The position numbers and the translations under genes are program-made. From Prevotellaceae bacterium UBA1743 (GTDB lineage: Bacteria > Bacteroidota > Bacteroidia > Bacteroidales > Bacteroidaceae): a stretch of DNA of 64,000 nucleotides. The notes under the pieces were generated by a model. The model was not told the DNA's origin. It made no database searches and saw only the letters and a program-made list of their open reading frames with translations. How positions within the stretch are numbered: the first letter of the stretch is position 1; each line of letters opens with the position of its first letter. The DNA lies in contig DCHV01000067.1 in assembly GCA_002314945.1 (NCBI GenBank), positions 8,843 to 72,842 on the forward strand. The letters are read 5' to 3'. Shown piece by piece: positions 29,468 to 37,138 of this stretch.

Positions 29468-31723
29468 ATGAAAAGAAAATCTATAATTAGTCTGCTTATC
29501 TTTTGCATGGGTTTGGGAATGATAACAACCTCATGTGAAGATATGCTGTCACCCGATAGCGAGCGCCATTCATATAAAGTGGCTGAAGATACCCTGTATA
29601 GTTATTGGGGTATTCTGAAGTCGCTTCAGGGTGTGGCCGAGAAATATGTGATTCTGGGTGAGTGCCGTGGCGATATGATTCAGGGTACTGGTTATGTAAG
29701 CGATACAATCAAGGCGCTGATGAATTTCGGTCTTGATGGCTATGCTGACAAGATAAAGGATGGTTCTTGTGTATATACGTGTGCATCCGACTATTATCAC
29801 ATCATCAATAGTTGTAATGCATATTTGGCACAATGTGATACAATGCGTATCACTGGTACCAACGAGAAGTATATGATTTACGAGTATGCTCAGGTTGAGG
29901 CTATTCGCGCATGGACCTATTTGCAACTTGTTCAAGTGTATGGTGAGGTTCCTTTCTATTTGGAGCCAATGCTTACTACTGACAAGATCAATGCTTTCAT
30001 GAGTGACCCCAATAAGACTATGGTTAATGCGAGCAATCTTGCAGATAAGTTGGAAGCTAAGTTGCTGAAGGTTGAACCCTACGAATTGTATGGTTCAGAA
30101 GGTTATGAACAATATGTATTCCCTCAGTACGAAACCTACGGATACACCACCAAGGTGTGCGATGCTACCAAGTGTATGTTCCCCATCAGTCTTGTTTTGG
30201 GTGACTTGTATCTACTGAAGGGTGATACTGAGTCCTGCAAGAAGGCTGCTCAGCATTACTTCACCTATCTGAATACAACAAAGGCTGGTCCTCTGATTTC
30301 GGATGATTATTATTGTTCAGCTATGGTTTCTGAAGGCGTTGACAAGCCTTTTTACCTTAATTCGGGCAGAAACCCCTACAATGAGAAGAGTGAGGTGTCA
30401 AAATCATCCGAGGCAATTACCTGCATCCCCAGTAATACCAATAAGAACTGGGGCGTTGTATTGCGTGATATCAACCGCCTCTTTGGCTATACTGCCAACA
30501 TCTCTGTTGGTGTTAGTTCTGGTAATGAGGTTGCTTCTATCTCATTGACTCAGAATTTCGAACGTGAGTTGACTGCCAGCAAGCAGTTCTATGCTCTATG
30601 TGACTCTCAGAAATATGAGGTTTATATCGGAACCAAGGAAACTCCTATGACCAAGATGGTGGTATTACCTGGAGTTGGCGATGCACGTCGTTACTGGGCA
30701 CCCGAGTATGCACAACGCGATGGTGAAACTACTATTTATGGTAATTTTGTGAACAAACAGAATCCAAGTGGTGTTATGCAGGTTGGTGGTGATGATGCTT
30801 CTTACTATTCTGGTACAAGTTTCTCTCAGGTATATCCAGTTATCTATCGTAAGGCTCAGATTTGGCTGCGCTATGCCGAGGCAATCAACCGTGCAGGATA
30901 TCCCAGTATGGCGTTTGCGGTCCTCAAGAATGGTCTCTGCAACAACGAGACTTGGTTCCCTGATGCAAACAACGATTACCAGGCTGTTACTGATACAACT
31001 GATTGGTATTACATTGATGGTGCTGATACGTTGATTCATAAAACTGACAAGAATGATTTCTTGGCAGAGATAGAACAACTTGATGGTGCAGATATTGCAA
31101 AAGTCTTTGTTGATGTTGATACTGTGGGCTTCTTCAACTATCCTGAAGAGACCTCTCCTGCAGTATGCTATTACATAGATCGTCGTGAAGTTAAGAAGAA
31201 CGACACGTTTGTCAATTTCAAGACCAACAACATGCGTGCATCTTCTCCACTTATTCCCATACAGTGGAAGACCGATATCTATTCAAGAACGACACTTAGC
31301 GAGAGCTATCCCTCCGTATCCAGCAATGCAGACAATACGCATAATATCACCATTGGTATTCACCAGCGTGGTTGCGGTCGTATTGCTTACGATGACCGTC
31401 AGAGTAGTTTCAATTACGTTGATAAGGTTATTGAGAAAGCAGCTGCTAACGGAAAGACTCTTACCAAGGAAGATATTTACAGCGGCAATTTCGACAATGA
31501 TGTTCAGAATGCTGTCGAGGATCTGATCGTCGATGAAATGGGCTTGGAGTTGGCTTTCGAAGGAACTCGCTTCTTCGACTTGAGCCGTGTTGCTCTGCGT
31601 CGTAATGACCCCAGTTACTTTGCATCCCGCGTGGCTATGCGTAAGGGTAGCCTCGACAATGCAATGTACACTCAGTTGCTGAATACCAAGAATTGGTACC
31701 TTCCCCTTCCCACCAACGATTAA
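29468..31723 (+). CDS. SusD/RagB-family nutrient-binding lipoprotein (second copy)
   Basis: About 751 residues from the ATG at 29468, which gives a clean MKRKSIISLLIFCMGLGM signal with lipobox ITTSC; an ATG at 29456 adds four residues. It has the SusD core: YSYWGILKSLQGVAEKYVIL, AQVEAIRAWTYLQLVQVYGE, VPFYLEPML, and C-terminal VIYRKAQIWLRYAEAINRAG, VDEMGLELAFEGTRFFDLSR and NTKNWYLPLP. At 750 residues it is longer than most SusD proteins (500-650), with an insert around 470-640. It closes the locus; a hairpin terminator follows 30 bp downstream. Confidence 0.93.
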   Translation: MKRKSIISLLIFCMGLGMITTSCEDMLSPDSERHSYKVAEDTLYSYWGILKSLQGVAEKYVILGECRGDMIQGTGYVSDTIKALMNFGLDGYADKIKDGSCVYTCASDYYHIINSCNAYLAQCDTMRITGTNEKYMIYEYAQVEAIRAWTYLQLVQVYGEVPFYLEPMLTTDKINAFMSDPNKTMVNASNLADKLEAKLLKVEPYELYGSEGYEQYVFPQYETYGYTTKVCDATKCMFPISLVLGDLYLLKGDTESCKKAAQHYFTYLNTTKAGPLISDDYYCSAMVSEGVDKPFYLNSGRNPYNEKSEVSKSSEAITCIPSNTNKNWGVVLRDINRLFGYTANISVGVSSGNEVASISLTQNFERELTASKQFYALCDSQKYEVYIGTKETPMTKMVVLPGVGDARRYWAPEYAQRDGETTIYGNFVNKQNPSGVMQVGGDDASYYSGTSFSQVYPVIYRKAQIWLRYAEAINRAGYPSMAFAVLKNGLCNNETWFPDANNDYQAVTDTTDWYYIDGADTLIHKTDKNDFLAEIEQLDGADIAKVFVDVDTVGFFNYPEETSPAVCYYIDRREVKKNDTFVNFKTNNMRASSPLIPIQWKTDIYSRTTLSESYPSVSSNADNTHNITIGIHQRGCGRIAYDDRQSSFNYVDKVIEKAAANGKTLTKEDIYSGNFDNDVQNAVEDLIVDEMGLELAFEGTRFFDLSRVALRRNDPSYFASRVAMRKGSLDNAMYTQLLNTKNWYLPLPTND

Positions 31724-31752
31724 GGGATAGTATCGTTTTATAAAAACAATTC

Positions 31753-31780
31753 AAGGGCGTGTCCATAGTGACACGCCCTT
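31753..31780 (+). terminator. Hairpin terminator of the Fas1-SusCD locus
   Basis: A perfect 11-bp stem (AAGGGCGTGTC with GACACGCCCTT) closes a 6-nt loop, 30 bp after the SusD stop. Only a short T run (GTTTCG) follows, so termination strength is uncertain. The stem works on either strand. Confidence 0.7.
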
Positions 31781-31854
31781 GTTTCGTAGATGCACAGTAA
31801 TCATTCCAAAGTAACCGTCGGATGATTATGGCAATCCCTGGATTGTAGGTGTTC

Positions 31855-31887
31855 GGTAACCCTTCGATAACCCTTCGTGTTATCCCG
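31855..31887. repeat. 11-bp tandem repeat, three units
   Basis: GGTAACCCTTC, GATAACCCTTC and the weaker GTGTTATCCCG follow each other with an exact 11-bp period, about one DNA turn. The role is unknown. Confidence 0.55.
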
Positions 31888-31922
31888 CATGAACTACGGA
31901 AGTATGCGTATCCCTTTTTTGC

Positions 31923-32029
31923 TGAAATTATTGAAATTATTGAAATTCAGAAATCATGACAAACGAAATGTGTCTTTTGTCAAAATGTCAATAGAAGGGG
32001 ACACGATTTCAATAATTTCAATAATTTCA
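31923..32029. repeat. 24-bp perfect inverted repeat made of 9-bp units
   Basis: The left arm (31923-31946) holds TGAAATTAT repeated nearly three times. The right arm (32006-32029) is its exact reverse complement over 24 bp. The 59-nt spacer contains an inner GACAAA/TTTGTC pair, so RNA or single-stranded DNA could form a branched cruciform. A 72-codon frame crossing it is probably an accident of the repeats. Confidence 0.75.
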
Positions 32030-32138
32030 CCGAAAAAAGGACACGCACATCATCCTGTCAATCCTGCAGAACCAATTCCTGATGTTTTCTTTTGAGTTCA
32101 GACATGCAAGGGCGTGCATAATTTGCACACCAACTGTA

Positions 32139-32182
32139 ACGTAGGTATTACGAATCTATTGCGAACGGATTGCGAAGGATTT
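32139..32182. repeat. 11-bp tandem repeat, four units
   Basis: ACGTAGGTATT, ACGAATCTATT, GCGAACGGATT and GCGAAGGATTT lie head to tail with an 11-bp period. Consensus is RCGWANNNATT, degenerate but in constant phase. Confidence 0.5.
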
Positions 32183-32210
32183 GCAGCTGAAAAAATTACA
32201 GTTCCAACCT

Positions 32211-34019
32211 CTATTCAGAGAATACGTAATTGAATCGGGCTCCTGGTGCTACATCGCCATTTACGTAGAAGTCCATGAGATTGCCTTCGTCCTGCATGTT
32301 GTCGCTCCATTTGAACTCGAAATTGAGCGTCTTGTCTTGTTGTTGTAACAGGGCGCGTGGAATGCGTAGCATCATTTGGTTGTTATGTACCTTCATCTTT
32401 GCTGTACCTGCGTCCTGCCATAGCCATTTGTTTAGGCGTGCTTTTTGGATATATGCAGTATTCCCTTTAGGTTGTCGATAATTGATTACATAGTCGTAGC
32501 CGTTCCATCCCGTGGACTTGTCTCGGTCGATGTCGAGGAAGAGCATCATCCAATTTGGGTCAGAGGATGGAGTTATGGCCTCTGCTGTCTCAATGAGGAA
32601 ATATACATATTTGTCATCTCGAGCTACCCGTGCTTCAGTAAAATCGTTACGTCCTGTTGTGTTGATATAGTGATTGTCGCATTTGCCTCGTGCGTCCCGA
32701 TGCAATGTATTACCTCGGTAGGTGGTGTAGATGGGATGTACGGAATCCCATGCCTCCCATTCGCCCATGCCAATACTTTGGGGCTTGGAGCAGGTCTCTT
32801 GTGTCTGAGTCCCCTTGAAGCGTCTGACCTTATCCACCAGCATCATATAATAGGAGTCGCCTTTCTCGCCCCATGATTTGACGGGTTCTATATCTCGGCT
32901 ACGATCCCAATCGAACATATCTACGAAAGAGAATGGTTTGCCTGTCCATCCGTCTTTCTCGAACCACATGCCGCCAATCCATTCGTTCCATCCGTCGATG
33001 AACACCGCCTTGGGGTCAAGTTCGTAGGCACGATCCCATTGCTCCTCGAAATTGGCGCCATACAAGTAATTGTCAGGTCTTGGATCAAAACCTTTGCGAT
33101 AGGTATAGCTTCGGGAATGTGCCCCGGGAAGGTTGAATGCGCTACAATGTCCGTTAGTCTCCGGAGCTGCGTTTTGAGCCACACCTACCGTCACCAACTC
33201 ATATTGACCTTTGTCGTCGGGATTGTAGCCATGTTGTGGATAATTCTCCAGCCATCCCCATTGCATGGAGTAATTGGGATTAGGCCCATTGACATAGTCA
33301 GGTTGGCCGGGGCGGAATGTGAAGAAGTCTCGTATGGCTCGGTCGGTAGGAGAGTCCGTCAGGTTGTCTGGATAAGCCATGATGCATGGTTTGCCATCCC
33401 ATACGAACCATAGATTCTCATACAGATGCTTGCTGTAAATCTTTTCGTATAGATGTCGAAGTGAGATACGAGAGTCTTCAGAAGGTCCAAATGGAAGCAT
33501 AAAACCGATGCGTGGTACCTTTACTCCCTCTTTCTGTGCCTTATCCCAAGCAAACATTAGAGAGTCTGTCGATTCGTCCCAAGTGAGATGGCCGTTGGTG
33601 CAATCAAACATTACAGCATCCACTCCTGCATCAGCCAAAAGTTCGGCATGCTTTCGCAAGACCCATGTGTCGGTGGTCATATAGTAGCCAAATAGTGGCT
33701 CGTCCCAATAGAAATCATTTCTGGAACGTTTTTCGTGCCATGCAGGATGGTTGCTGTCGTGGATGGCTTCTGGATAATCACGTAGAATTTCGTGAATGTT
33801 TTTCACCTCTTTTCCTGGTTGGTCGATATTGTTGTGCCATGTCCAGTAGAAGAGTATGACAGTTTTATCTTGTTCTTTTGTAGGATATTGTCCCACTTTG
33901 CGCCCCAAACCATCTGTGGCTGCCCAGTAATCACTACATACATTTTGAGCATTTATTTGCCCTGCAAATCCTGCTATTGTGGCAAGGATGGAAATAATCA
34001 TTTTGTGCATTGGAATCAT
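32211..34019 (-). CDS. Secreted GH71/GH99-like protein with C-terminal CBM9-like domain
   Basis: About 602 residues from the ATG at 34019; upstream ATGs at 34064 and 34034 lie at or before the probable transcription start. A signal peptide ends at GQINAQ. Residues 20-390 look like the GH71/GH99/WbsX-type barrel: TVILFYWTWHNN, LADAGVDAVMFDCTNG, RIGFMLPFGPS, GKPCIMAYPDN, and FIDGWNEWIGGMW, which contains the WNEW signature of that group. The last 150 residues (EAWDSVHPIY, DKYVYFLIETAEAITPSSDP, MMLFLDIDRDKSTGWNGYDY) are a CBM9-like beta-sandwich. It points towards the Fas1-SusCD locus and could process a glycan taken up there, but substrate and activity are unproven. Confidence 0.72.
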   Translation of the reverse strand: MIPMHKMIISILATIAGFAGQINAQNVCSDYWAATDGLGRKVGQYPTKEQDKTVILFYWTWHNNIDQPGKEVKNIHEILRDYPEAIHDSNHPAWHEKRSRNDFYWDEPLFGYYMTTDTWVLRKHAELLADAGVDAVMFDCTNGHLTWDESTDSLMFAWDKAQKEGVKVPRIGFMLPFGPSEDSRISLRHLYEKIYSKHLYENLWFVWDGKPCIMAYPDNLTDSPTDRAIRDFFTFRPGQPDYVNGPNPNYSMQWGWLENYPQHGYNPDDKGQYELVTVGVAQNAAPETNGHCSAFNLPGAHSRSYTYRKGFDPRPDNYLYGANFEEQWDRAYELDPKAVFIDGWNEWIGGMWFEKDGWTGKPFSFVDMFDWDRSRDIEPVKSWGEKGDSYYMMLVDKVRRFKGTQTQETCSKPQSIGMGEWEAWDSVHPIYTTYRGNTLHRDARGKCDNHYINTTGRNDFTEARVARDDKYVYFLIETAEAITPSSDPNWMMLFLDIDRDKSTGWNGYDYVINYRQPKGNTAYIQKARLNKWLWQDAGTAKMKVHNNQMMLRIPRALLQQQDKTLNFEFKWSDNMQDEGNLMDFYVNGDVAPGARFNYVFSE

Positions 34020-34039
34020 ATTTTCAGAGTTCATAGGTA

Positions 34040-34047
34040 CAAAATTA
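34040..34047 (-). promoter_or_regulatory. -7 box of the GH71/99-like gene
   Basis: TAATTTTG on the minus strand (34047-34040) fits TAnnTTTG. It favours the start at 34019 or 34010. No clear -33 element was seen. Confidence 0.45.
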
Positions 34048-34056
34048 CACAAATGT

Positions 34057-34088
34057 TTTGACATTTTGCGTAATTTGACCTACCTTTG
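34057..34088 (+). promoter_or_regulatory. Promoter of asnA
   Basis: TACCTTTG at 34081-34088 matches TAnnTTTG and TTTG at 34057-34060 lies exactly 20 bp upstream. It sits back to back with the leftward GH gene promoter. Confidence 0.7.
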
Positions 34089-34126
34089 CATATAAAAATG
34101 ATATTTTGGCATTTTTAGGAAATAAT

Positions 34127-35164
34127 ATGAGTAGATTGTTTGCCCCAGAAGGATATAAACCTTTGCTTGATTTGAATCAGACCGAATTGGCCATCAAAAA
34201 GATAAAAGACTTTTTCTTGAGTAGCCTGAGTACAGAACTCAGGTTGCGTCGTGTTACCGCCCCACTTTTTGTGTTGAAGGGACTTGGTATCAATGATGAT
34301 CTGAATGGTGTGGAACGTCCCGTTACTTTCCCAATCAAAGACATGGATGATGCTTCAGCTGAGGTGGTACACAGTTTGGCTAAATGGAAACGTATTACTC
34401 TGGCCGACTATCAGATAGGGTGTGGAAAGGGTATCGTAACCGATATGAATGCTATTCGTGCAGACGAGGAGATGGACAATCTGCATAGCCTGTATGTCGA
34501 TCAATGGGATTGGGAACGAGTGATGAGTGCAGATCAGCGAAATGTGAAGTTCCTCAAAAAAATCGTGAATAAAATATACGGTGCCATTTTGCGTACAGAG
34601 TTCTATATCTGTGAGACCTATCCCCAACTTGAGACCTATCTCCCAGAGGACGTGTTCTTCATTCATAGCGAGGAACTCATGCGTATGTATCCCGATAAGA
34701 CACCCAAGGAACGAGAGGACTTGATTTGCCGGAAATATGGTGCTGTCTTCATTATTGGAATAGGTGGCAAACTGAGTGATGGAACGGAACATGATCTCAG
34801 GGCTCCAGATTATGATGACTGGAGCACGCCCAACGAAGAGGGCTTCTTAGGTCTAAATGGTGATTTGCTGATTTGGTATCCTGTACTGAATCGTAGTGTG
34901 GAACTCAGCAGTATGGGGATTCGCGTGGATAGGGAGGCTCTGCTCCGTCAGTTGGCTTTGCAAGGCAAGGAGGAACGCACGGAACTCTATTTCCACAAGC
35001 GTCTGTTGGAGGGTACGCTTCCACTAAGTATTGGAGGTGGCATAGGACAGAGTCGTCTATGCATGATTCTGCTCCACAAAGCACATGTAGGTGAGACTCA
35101 AGCCAGCATCTGGCCGGATGAGATGCGTAGCGAATGTATGAATTCTGGAATTATCCTGATTTGA
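34127..35164 (+). CDS. asnA: Aspartate-ammonia ligase
   Basis: 345 residues from the ATG at 34127; the ATG at 34106 adds seven non-family residues. AsnA makes asparagine from aspartate, ammonia and ATP, and its fold resembles class II aminoacyl-tRNA synthetases. Recognisable stretches are LELRRVTAPLFV-like (here LRLRRVTAPLFVLKGLGIND), DLNGVERPVTFPIKD, EVVHSLAKWKRITLADYQIG, GIVTDMNAIRADEEMDNLHS, VDQWDWERVM, and near the end LPLSIGGGIGQSRLCMILLH. Length is close to E. coli AsnA (330). It has its own promoter and is followed 6 bp later by the amidase. Confidence 0.95.
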   Translation: MSRLFAPEGYKPLLDLNQTELAIKKIKDFFLSSLSTELRLRRVTAPLFVLKGLGINDDLNGVERPVTFPIKDMDDASAEVVHSLAKWKRITLADYQIGCGKGIVTDMNAIRADEEMDNLHSLYVDQWDWERVMSADQRNVKFLKKIVNKIYGAILRTEFYICETYPQLETYLPEDVFFIHSEELMRMYPDKTPKEREDLICRKYGAVFIIGIGGKLSDGTEHDLRAPDYDDWSTPNEEGFLGLNGDLLIWYPVLNRSVELSSMGIRVDREALLRQLALQGKEERTELYFHKRLLEGTLPLSIGGGIGQSRLCMILLHKAHVGETQASIWPDEMRSECMNSGIILI

Positions 35165-35170
35165 TAAACT

Positions 35171-35920
35171 ATGACAAGCGCCGTGAAAAGAATATGTATG
35201 CTGACTCTCTTGATATGCCTTTGTGGCGCGAGTCAAGCATTCACTTTGGTGATTGATGCAGGGCATGGTGGCAAGGATGCTGGTGCACTGGGGAAGAAAT
35301 GCAAGGAAAAGAACATAAATTTGGCAGTAGCCTTGGCTTTTGGCCAACTGGTAGAGAAAAACTGCCCTGATGTGAAAGTCGTATATACCCGCAAGTCAGA
35401 CACCTTTGTGCAACTTGACCAACGTGCCAATATTGCAAACAAAGCCAAGGCCGACCTCTTCATTAGCATTCATACCAATAGTACTGCTAAACGTACAGGT
35501 GTGCAAGGGACTGAGACATACACTTTGGGTATGCACAAGGCTACCGAAAATCTGGAAGTGGCCATGCGTGAGAATAGTGTTATCACTTTGGAGAGTGGGT
35601 ATAAGCAACGTTATGAGGGATTTGATCCCAAAAGTAGCGAGAGTTATATCATTTTCGAACTGATGCAGGACCAAAATATGGAGAGAAGCGTCAAACTGGC
35701 AAAACTGATTCAGAAGCAATTCCGAAATAATGCAGGACGAAAGGATCGTGGCGTATATCAGGCGGGATTCCTCGTCTTGCGCGAGACAAGTATGCCCAGC
35801 GCCCTTGTGGAGTTGGGATATATCAACAACTCAGCCGAGGAGACGTACCTTAATTCCAAAAATGGAGTGTCTGCCATGGCCAAGAGTATCTACAACGCTT
35901 TTGTGGCATATCGTAAATAA
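35171..35920 (+). CDS. N-acetylmuramoyl-L-alanine amidase (Amidase_3)
   Basis: 249 residues. A signal peptide (MLTLLICLCGASQAF) exports it. It cleaves the bond between N-acetylmuramic acid and L-alanine in peptidoglycan. The zinc-binding motifs are LVIDAGHGGKDAGALGKK (first His), a Glu in the following helix region, and FISIHTNS (second His). The C-terminal VYQAGFLVLRETSMPSALVE and LGYINNSAEE carries the catalytic glutamate. No LysM or SPOR domain follows, so it is the catalytic domain only. It lies between asnA and the MCE gene and is probably cotranscribed with both, 6 bp from each. Confidence 0.93.
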   Translation: MTSAVKRICMLTLLICLCGASQAFTLVIDAGHGGKDAGALGKKCKEKNINLAVALAFGQLVEKNCPDVKVVYTRKSDTFVQLDQRANIANKAKADLFISIHTNSTAKRTGVQGTETYTLGMHKATENLEVAMRENSVITLESGYKQRYEGFDPKSSESYIIFELMQDQNMERSVKLAKLIQKQFRNNAGRKDRGVYQAGFLVLRETSMPSALVELGYINNSAEETYLNSKNGVSAMAKSIYNAFVAYRK

Positions 35921-35926
35921 TCACCT

Positions 35927-36805
35927 ATGAAGAAAGAATTGAAGATTGGATTAGCTGGAGTGGTGGCTGTCGTCATCTTGTTTCTTGGCGTCAAGTTTCT
36001 CAAGGGTGAAAGCTTGTTCCATTCCAAGAATGTGTATTACATCAGTTTCCAGAATGCCAAGGGCTTGGTCAAAAGCAGTTCAGTATATGCCGATGGATAC
36101 AATGTCGGAATCGTAAGCGACATCCTGTACGATTATACACAACCAGGAAAAGTGCTTGTGGAAGTGTCGGTCGATAAGTCTTTGCGTATCCCCAAGGGAA
36201 GTAGTGCACGACTGGATGAGGCAGTATTGGGAGGTTGTACGATGAATCTGTTGCTGGCCACCAACCTGACAGATTCGTATCAACCCGAAGATACGATTCC
36301 CGGAAGTGACGACAATGGATTGATAGGTAAGGCCTCGGCTATGTTGCCTCAGGTAGAGCAAGTGGTGGCTCGAGTGGATACACTTATTGCCACGCTGAAC
36401 CGACTTGTTGCAGACCCCAATCTCCCTTCGATTATCCAACATACAGAAAATGTGACACAACAGCTGGAGAAAAGCACCCACCATTTGAACCATCTTTTGA
36501 CCGACGACTTGCCTAAGTTGACAGAAACGTACAATCATGCAGGCGAAAATATTGTATCTTTGACAGGAAAGATAGATCGGTTGGATTTGCAATGTACTAT
36601 GGATAGCGTGAATGCTACATTGGGAAGCATACATCAGATGATGGATCAATTGCGCAACCCAGAAGGTACGTTAGGAATGATGCTCAATGACCCTTCCCTC
36701 TATCGGAACCTTAATCATACCGTCCAAAGTGCAGACAGTCTGATGACGGATTTGAAGGCTTCTCCCAAACGTTATGTCCATTTCTCTCTCTTCGGGAGGA
36801 AATGA
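35927..36805 (+). CDS. MlaD/MCE-family lipid transport protein
   Basis: 292 residues. A single N-terminal membrane span (LKIGLAGVVAVVILFLGVKF) anchors the protein, and the MCE domain covers about 35-115 (YYISFQNAKGLVKSSSVYAD, GYNVGIVSDI, GKVLVEVSVDKSLRIPKGSS, LGGCTMNLLL). The rest is helical with Leu-rich repeats of the pattern seen in long MCE tails (VARVDTLIATLNRLVADPNL). MCE proteins shuttle phospholipids between the inner and outer membrane, usually with an ABC transporter; no permease or ATPase gene is next to it here. A 9-bp hairpin lies directly downstream. Confidence 0.9.
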   Translation: MKKELKIGLAGVVAVVILFLGVKFLKGESLFHSKNVYYISFQNAKGLVKSSSVYADGYNVGIVSDILYDYTQPGKVLVEVSVDKSLRIPKGSSARLDEAVLGGCTMNLLLATNLTDSYQPEDTIPGSDDNGLIGKASAMLPQVEQVVARVDTLIATLNRLVADPNLPSIIQHTENVTQQLEKSTHHLNHLLTDDLPKLTETYNHAGENIVSLTGKIDRLDLQCTMDSVNATLGSIHQMMDQLRNPEGTLGMMLNDPSLYRNLNHTVQSADSLMTDLKASPKRYVHFSLFGRK

Positions 36806-36808
36806 GGC

Positions 36809-36831
36809 TTATTTGAATATTGTTCAAATAA
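36809..36831. terminator. Hairpin after the MCE gene
   Basis: TTATTTGAA and TTCAAATAA form a perfect 9-bp stem with a 5-nt loop, 3 bp after the stop. It is AT-rich and not followed by a T run, so it may be a weak terminator or a 3'-end protecting hairpin. Confidence 0.5.
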
Positions 36832-37042
36832 CAAAAAGTGGAATACTCAAATGTAAAATGCTATTATTATAGTAGTTAACAAAGAACTTTTTGTATGTGT
36901 CATATAGTTGAAATTATATATAAATAGCATATAATCAATTACTTGCTATTATATATATCCTTTTATCAATGCTACATGTATGGTTTGTTTGAAATCCAAT
37001 AGGTTAGGAACTTTTTTCTGTGAGAAAGCTAAAATGTGCCGA

Positions 37043-37074
37043 TTTGGAAAATTAAAAAATATGTTGGAAATTTG
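37043..37074 (+). promoter_or_regulatory. Probable dnaA promoter
   Basis: TTTG at 37043-37046 and GAAATTTG at 37067-37074 are separated by 20 bp. The -7 box deviates in its first base (GA in place of TA). The ATG follows 64 bp later. Confidence 0.5.
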
Positions 37075-37138
37075 CACCGTTTTCGCCTCAAAAAGGTATA
37101 ACAAACGACAGATTATATAAGAAAATTTGTAAAGAGCA

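Larger units (their letters stand above)
31724..32210. other. Repeat-rich convergent intergenic region after the SusCD locus
   Basis: About 490 bp with no supported gene. It contains a hairpin terminator (31753-31780), 11-bp phased repeats (31855-31887), a 24-bp inverted repeat built of 9-bp units (arms 31923-31946 and 32006-32029), and a second 11-bp phased block (32139-32182). These are listed separately. Confidence 0.7.
36806..37138. other. AT-rich region upstream of dnaA
   Basis: 333 bp with long A+T stretches (around 36850-36965). It contains the hairpin at 36809-36831 and the dnaA promoter. I found no clear TTATCCACA-type DnaA box, so a replication origin here is possible but not supported. 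Confidence 0.5.

Noticed and set aside
31877..32095. A 72-codon plus-strand frame after the SusCD locus
   Set aside because: It is made of the inverted-repeat arms (repeated LLKLLK and SIISIIS), has no family likeness and lies in a repeat-only gap.
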